Shown in pieces: positions 24,011-28,088 of a DNA stretch of 28,088 bases. The stretch comes from an uncultured Clostridia bacterium. Lineage in GTDB: Bacteria > Bacillota > Clostridia > Oscillospirales > JAAYOS01. Position numbers and translations under genes: made by a program. The notes under the pieces were generated by a model. That model was given only the letters and a program-made list of their open reading frames with translations, searched no databases and was not told the origin of the DNA. How positions within the stretch are numbered: position 1 is the first letter of the stretch; each line of letters opens with the position of its first letter. The stretch covers positions 1 through 28,088 of the forward strand of contig CALXAZ010000109.1 of NCBI GenBank assembly GCA_944386395.1, written 5' to 3'.

Positions 24011-24502
24011 TTATTTAAACATTTCGGATACTTTTTTGTCTTTAGCTTCGACTTCTGCTGCCATGTCCGCCTTAAACACAGAAAGCTTTTCTGAAAGGGC
24101 GCTGTCTGAAAGGGCAAGCATTTGCGCGGCAAGTATGGCGGCGTTGTCAGCGCCGTCTATCGCAACAGTCGCAACGGGGATGCCCTTTGGCATTTGTACG
24201 GTGGAAAGGAGACTGTCTAGCCCATCCATAGTGGAGGACTTTATTGGGACGCCTATTACAGGAATGATTGTGTTTGCTGCAAGAACGCCTGCCAGATGAG
24301 CAGCCTTGCCGGCAGCGGCGATTATAACGCCAAAACCGTCTTTTTCCGCGCCCTTTGAAAAGCTTTCGGCAGCTGCGGGTGTGCGGTGTGCGGAGATAAC
24401 GCGCACCTCAAACGGTATGCCAAAGCTTTTTAGACGGTCGATTGTAGCAGTCATTACACCGAGATCGCTGTCGGAACCCATAACTATTGCAACTTTTTTC
24501 AT
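24011..24502 (-). CDS. purE: N5-carboxyaminoimidazole ribonucleotide mutase (class I PurE)
   Basis: Converts N5-CAIR to CAIR in purine synthesis. It is 163 residues. The start MKKVAIVMGSDSDLGVM has the class I PurE SDSD motif. RVISAHRTP, FGVIIAAAGKAAHLAGVLAA and VIGVPIKSSTMDGLDSLLSTVQMPKGIPVATVAI are the conserved substrate-binding blocks. It is the first gene of the purE-purC-purM-purN unit. The ribosome site AAAGGATG lies about 11 bases before the ATG and can be masked by a hairpin in the leader. purK, the usual partner that makes N5-CAIR, is not in the window. Confidence 0.97.
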   Translation of the reverse strand: MKKVAIVMGSDSDLGVMTATIDRLKSFGIPFEVRVISAHRTPAAAESFSKGAEKDGFGVIIAAAGKAAHLAGVLAANTIIPVIGVPIKSSTMDGLDSLLSTVQMPKGIPVATVAIDGADNAAILAAQMLALSDSALSEKLSVFKADMAAEVEAKDKKVSEMFK

Positions 24503-24514
24503 CTCTCATACCAT

Positions 24515-24552
24515 CCTTTCAAAAAGGCAGATCCTCTGCCGGATAAAGCGGC
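24515..24552 (-). promoter_or_regulatory. candidate attenuator or switch in the purE leader
   Basis: Three mutually exclusive hairpins chain along the leader RNA. The first is GCCG/CGGC (24552-24538). The second is GGCAGA/TCTGCC with loop GGA, followed by TTTTT (24540-24521), a short terminator-like element. The third is CCTTT/AAAGG (24527-24515), which covers the purE ribosome site. Each shares bases with the next. No known purine-riboswitch consensus is seen; the whole leader is only about 75 bases. Confidence 0.4.
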
Positions 24553-24583
24553 TAAGTATAACGGAGTAGATATTTACACAAAT

Positions 24584-24612
24584 ATTGTATATTAGTGACA
24601 CGGTTTTTTCAA
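24584..24612 (-). promoter_or_regulatory. promoter of the purE operon
   Basis: On the - strand TTGAAA (24612-24607) and TACAAT (24589-24584) lie exactly 17 bases apart. They are about 80 bases upstream of the purE start and downstream of the glycosyltransferase terminator. Confidence 0.75.
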
Positions 24613-24654
24613 TGACGAAGATGGAATTGCATCAAAATCAGCGGCTTAAACAAG

Positions 24655-24679
24655 AAAAATAGAGGGGAAATCCCCCTTT
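24655..24679 (-). terminator. terminator of the glycosyltransferase/CsaB operon
   Basis: AGAGGGG (24661-24667) pairs with CCCCTTT (24673-24679) around a 5-base loop, with one G-U pair, followed on the - strand by TATTTTTCTTG. It lies just after the glycosyltransferase stop and before the purE promoter. It also has a T-run on the + strand. Confidence 0.78.
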
Positions 24680-24691
24680 TTAATAAAAACG

Positions 24692-25849
24692 TTATTCTGT
24701 AAGTATATTTTTTGAGGCAAGCACCTCTCGCAGCTCGGATACGCGTGCATCCCATGAGCACAATCGTCCGTATGCCTGGCGCTTTGCTTTCAACTCAGGC
24801 GAGGTATCGGCGATGGCACGCGCACACTGCTGTTCAAATTCGTCTGGAGTAGCCCCGATATAGATGACATCTCTATAGTCAAGTATCTGTTCCGGCTGGG
24901 GGGTTGAGACAATTGGTTTGCCAGTTGCCAGGTACTCATAGAATTTTAATGGGCTTACGTCCTTTGAAAGTGCGTTTGGCCGGAACAGATTGAGGCACGC
25001 GTCAAAATTTGCGATGTAACATACAAGCTCATTGTGCGGCTTTGGACCAAGCAGATGTATATTGTCTCTGCCAGTTATCTCGCTCAAATCAACGCCGGGT
25101 AACGGGTTGCCGATAAATACAAAGGACCACTCGGGATGCCGCCGGGCGGCTTCGGAAACGAGAGAATAGTCGTTACAGTCCTGAAGAGCTCCGATAAAGC
25201 CAAGTATCGGCTTTTGAATATTGAACAGGTCGTTGGGAATGGGAAGCCCCGGCTCGTCTACGCGGCTAAAAAGCTCATAGTTTGCACCATTTGGAAGAAG
25301 ATGAACGTTGTCGGTATACTTTTTCAGCGTCTCCGCAAGCCCTTTTGCGGTGGCAAAAATCATATCACATTTCCGGGCAAGTTCTGCTTCCATGCCGTCA
25401 ACCACTGCCGGGTCAATAAGCCCCGGGTAGGCAGAGTGGCGGTCAACACAATGGTATACAAGCGAAGAGTGAGGTATATGCTCGATAGCGTCAACATTCG
25501 AGGGGTGGTATACCCAGAGAACTGGGTTGTGGAAGCCATGCTTCTTCATTTTTTCGCGGACAAAAGCGGCGATCCTCCGCTGGTTCATTCTGTTTAAAGA
25601 GCGATGCTTGTTATACAGTGGGAGAACAGGAGGCAGAGCGTAGACCGTAATGTTTTCTGCCGGTTTAAACCCTTTCTCTTTATATTTGGACATACGAGGT
25701 TTTGCAGACTTGTCCTTTAGAGGTGCTATCATGGTTATGGGAGGATCGAAGTATAGGATTTCAGCATCCTTTATCCGGCTCATCACCTGCTGCTTGCTTG
25801 TGGGGTGCCCCTCCCAGTTGGAGGTGGAGAGACATACTATCTGGCGCAT
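24692..25849 (-). CDS. GT4-like glycosyltransferase (TuaH-like)
   Basis: A 385-residue predicted cytosolic GT-B glycosyltransferase. N-terminal half: MRQIVCLSTSNWEGHPTSKQ, LWVYHPSNVDAIEHI and VYHCVDRHSAYPG, the latter resembling the YDCVDD-type block of TuaH-like teichuronic acid enzymes. C-terminal half: VHLLPNGANYELF, PILGFIGALQD, DNIHLLGPKPHNELVCYIANFD and the nucleotide-sugar end motif SPLKFYEYLATGKPIVST. The donor and acceptor are unknown. GAAGGG lies 5 bases before the ATG. It follows the GT-CsaB fusion gene by 16 bases, so both probably build the same cell-wall polysaccharide, and a terminator follows. Confidence 0.9.
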   Translation of the reverse strand: MRQIVCLSTSNWEGHPTSKQQVMSRIKDAEILYFDPPITMIAPLKDKSAKPRMSKYKEKGFKPAENITVYALPPVLPLYNKHRSLNRMNQRRIAAFVREKMKKHGFHNPVLWVYHPSNVDAIEHIPHSSLVYHCVDRHSAYPGLIDPAVVDGMEAELARKCDMIFATAKGLAETLKKYTDNVHLLPNGANYELFSRVDEPGLPIPNDLFNIQKPILGFIGALQDCNDYSLVSEAARRHPEWSFVFIGNPLPGVDLSEITGRDNIHLLGPKPHNELVCYIANFDACLNLFRPNALSKDVSPLKFYEYLATGKPIVSTPQPEQILDYRDVIYIGATPDEFEQQCARAIADTSPELKAKRQAYGRLCSWDARVSELREVLASKNILTE

Positions 25850-25865
25850 TTAAGCCCTTCTTTCG

Positions 25866-28070
25866 TTATTTTAATAGTTTTGCCGCAACCTTAATATTTT
25901 TCTTTTCTGTTTCACGCAGCTTTTCAACCGCGCCTATCAAATCATCCTTTTTAAGAGCAACTGCTCTGTCAATAAGCGAAATCAGCGAGCTTTCATCTAC
26001 ATCGTCTATCGATATACATAGCTCCTGCCCCATATATTTCATAAAAGAACTCACCTTAGGATCATATGCTATACCTACCAGCGGGACTCCCTGACCGGCA
26101 GCGAAAATAAGCCCATGCAGACGCATGGAGACAACAGCTTCCATGCGTGCAAGCATCCCGATAGTTATCCTTGCAGTTTCCATGCTGCGTGCGATATAGT
26201 GGGGGCATGAAAGAGTTTTTGCCGCCAGTATTGCGGCATTGACATCTTTCTCGCGCTCTATCGGAAGGAACACGGGGGTGAGATTGTACTTTTCAAAGGC
26301 GTATTCCGCCGCACGGGCAAAGACTGTACTTTTTGAGTCAAAGGATGGCCAGTTGCGCAGAGCAAAACAGATATATCTTCCGTGAGGATCTATCCCGTTA
26401 GAGATAAAGGCTGAATCTACGGCAGAGCTGTCGTCTGGCGTAAGGATAAGAGCCGGGTCGGCAGAGAGTGTGATGTTTGGCTTTGTAACACCGAGCAGCT
26501 CGAGCTCGGCAAGAGAACCATCCTCGCGGAGTGTTATTTCATCCACGCAGGCATTTATCACCTTCACTGTGCGTTTGCGGTTTCCTTCCTTATATATCGG
26601 ACCAATACCGCAGCCATACATCATCACCTTGCAGTGTGCAAAGCGCGCAAGCCTGAGGGTTAGCAGATAAAAAAGTATTGAACGTGTAGAAGTGACATCC
26701 TGCATAAGGTTCCCACCGCCGTTTATATAGAGCCTACTTCGGCGGAAAGCGCGCAGCATGGCAGGGATATTAAATGTATATAATGAGTCTGTGCGATAGC
26801 TTAGCCGTGTGACTTTTGGGGTGCGTGAGAGCACACGCAGGCGAAGATCAGGGTCGATAGAGCGGATCTCCTGCACAATGGCTTCGAGTATCGCGTCATC
26901 ACCGGCGTTCCCCTTGCCATATGCGCCGCATATTGTGACGCCGTGCCTCCGGTCGCGACCAAGTTGCTTGCGGCGTTCGATAGTTTCGTATATTTCTAAC
27001 TGACGGCTGATAGTGGCCTCAATAGAGAAATCGCGAGAAGCCTTTTCGTATATTTTTTCTCCAAATTCGCGGCGGAGTGAATCGTCTGTGCCGAGTATTG
27101 TGAGATACTTTGACAGGGAAGAAATATCCCCAGGCGTAAACAGAAAGCCGTTTATGCCGTGGCTTATGAGCATTGGGATTCCCCCGACACGGGAGGATAT
27201 AACGGCGTTTTTGTATCGTGCACCCTCTGTAACTGCGTAAGGGAAGGTCTCGGAGAGAGAAGTGAGCAGAGTAATATCTATTGCGTTATAGAAGCTGTCC
27301 ATGTCGTCGACCCATCCGGCAAAGCAGACCCTGTCGCTTATTCCAAGCTCGGAGGATAGTTCCTTGAGCATGACTGCGTCCTCCCCGTCGCCAGCTATGA
27401 TGAGCTTCATGTGGGGGGGAGTGGAGGCAAAGGCGCGAAGAAGGGTTGGAATGTCCTTGACTGGGCTAAGCCGTGCAGCAATTCCACATACTACATCGTC
27501 ACTACCTACCTCAAAGCCCATGCTGCGGAAATATTCTGTTCTGTCTATGGGGGTATGAGTTATGTTAAAATCAAGACCATTATATATTGAAAAAAGGTTA
27601 TATGGAGAAAATCCGCGCGATATCAGCATTTCTGCGACAGGGTCGGAGACCCCAATGTGGTTTTCTATCATGCGGAGTGCAATGCGGTTTATTGTGCCAT
27701 AGGTGAGGTTTCCAAGAGGGCGCCCGAGGTAGTCGAGCCGGTAGTCCGAGTGGACAGTTGTGACGACTGTGGCATGCTCAAGCTTTTTCAGAAGGCACCC
27801 CATCATGTTGCCTTTTGCGCCGTGACAGTGGACGATATCATAGCTGCCTTTTCTATAAAGCCTACGCAATTGAGATATGTCGCGCAGAGGATTGCCTGTG
27901 GCAATGATCTCGGTAGGGATACCAAGAGCTTCAGCCTCGCCGGCAAAATCGCCAGACCGGAAGCTGACGAGCGTGACGTCTATATGCTTCATAAGTCCGC
28001 TCAGCAGCGATAGGACATGAGTTTTTGCCCCTCCTTGATCGCCGCCACCTATGAGATGGATGACTTTCAT
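25866..28070 (-). CDS. csaB: fusion of GT4 glycosyltransferase and CsaB polysaccharide pyruvyl transferase
   Basis: A 734-residue two-domain protein. Residues 1-365 are a GT4 glycosyltransferase: MKVIHLIGGGDQGGAKTHV, YDIVHCHGAKGNMMG, IYNGLDFN, CGIAARLSPVKDIPTLL, and the donor-site block SLSETFPYAVTEGARYKNAV. Residues about 375-734 are a CsaB-type pyruvyl transferase, which adds a ketal-pyruvate from PEP to cell-wall polysaccharide, the ligand of SLH-domain surface proteins: GVTICGAYGKGNAGDDAIL, LYINGGGNLMQDVTS, YGCGIGPI, and SMRLHGLIFAAGQGVPLVGI with YDPKV. The ATG at 28070 starts the canonical GT4 N-terminus; another ATG at 28085, three bases from the window edge, would add five residues. 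The upstream region is not visible. It is followed after 16 bases by the TuaH-like gene. Confidence 0.92.
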   Translation of the reverse strand: MKVIHLIGGGDQGGAKTHVLSLLSGLMKHIDVTLVSFRSGDFAGEAEALGIPTEIIATGNPLRDISQLRRLYRKGSYDIVHCHGAKGNMMGCLLKKLEHATVVTTVHSDYRLDYLGRPLGNLTYGTINRIALRMIENHIGVSDPVAEMLISRGFSPYNLFSIYNGLDFNITHTPIDRTEYFRSMGFEVGSDDVVCGIAARLSPVKDIPTLLRAFASTPPHMKLIIAGDGEDAVMLKELSSELGISDRVCFAGWVDDMDSFYNAIDITLLTSLSETFPYAVTEGARYKNAVISSRVGGIPMLISHGINGFLFTPGDISSLSKYLTILGTDDSLRREFGEKIYEKASRDFSIEATISRQLEIYETIERRKQLGRDRRHGVTICGAYGKGNAGDDAILEAIVQEIRSIDPDLRLRVLSRTPKVTRLSYRTDSLYTFNIPAMLRAFRRSRLYINGGGNLMQDVTSTRSILFYLLTLRLARFAHCKVMMYGCGIGPIYKEGNRKRTVKVINACVDEITLREDGSLAELELLGVTKPNITLSADPALILTPDDSSAVDSAFISNGIDPHGRYICFALRNWPSFDSKSTVFARAAEYAFEKYNLTPVFLPIEREKDVNAAILAAKTLSCPHYIARSMETARITIGMLARMEAVVSMRLHGLIFAAGQGVPLVGIAYDPKVSSFMKYMGQELCISIDDVDESSLISLIDRAVALKKDDLIGAVEKLRETEKKNIKVAAKLLK

Positions 28071-28088
28071 TGTAACACATTCCATTAT

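Overview
The window looks like a chromosomal segment from a low-to-moderate GC Gram-positive (Firmicutes), most likely of class Clostridia. The grounds are strong AGGAGG-type ribosome binding sites, sigma-A-like promoters, a D-alanylation (dlt) operon, a CsaB-type pyruvyl transferase, a UPF0210/ACT gene pair and frequent TTG/GTG starts. I cannot place it to genus. I see no phage, transposon, integrase or CRISPR signature. Content is mostly housekeeping plus cell-envelope genes.

Left part, + strand (1-8680): the 3' part of an FtsK/SpoIIIE DNA translocase; a two-gene lipoprotein unit (a small lipoprotein, then one with cell-wall-binding-like repeats and a transglutaminase-like domain); and a teichoic-acid D-alanylation operon in the order dltA, dltB, dltC, dltD, a tiny gene ending in the DltX signature FVYNEF, and an unrecognised 84-residue membrane protein. 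A bidirectional terminator closes it. Finding dltX at the distal end of the operon with an unknown small membrane gene behind it is the most interesting gene-level observation.

Middle part (8696-16730): on the - strand, tsaE-tsaB-upp (t6A modification and uracil salvage), a single tRNA-Ala(GGC) with its own promoter, leader hairpin, terminator and a perfect inverted repeat bracketing it, and a UPF0210/ACT-domain pair. On the + strand there is a secreted two-domain enzyme (GHL10/DUF187 glycosidase-like plus N-acetylmuramoyl-L-alanine amidase), then a GNAT acetyltransferase with a long structured 5' leader.

Right part, - strand (16729-28085): read in transcription order, a GT4-CsaB fusion and a second glycosyltransferase (cell-wall polysaccharide synthesis) end at a terminator. 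Then come purE-purC-purM-purN, a 212-base non-coding interval with a large hairpin, and a tight unit purD / YhfC-like membrane protein / dus / ECF sigma factor / zinc-finger anti-sigma factor. purF and purH, often found inside this cluster in Clostridia, are absent here. The purE leader can fold into three mutually competing hairpins, one terminator-like and one covering the ribosome binding site, which suggests cis regulation.

Functional theme: envelope modification (D-alanylation, wall-polymer pyruvylation, peptidoglycan amidase, surface transglutaminase-like lipoprotein, envelope-stress-type sigma/anti-sigma pair) interleaved with purine synthesis and tRNA modification. All functional statements are from reading the sequence and recalling family motifs; no database search was run.
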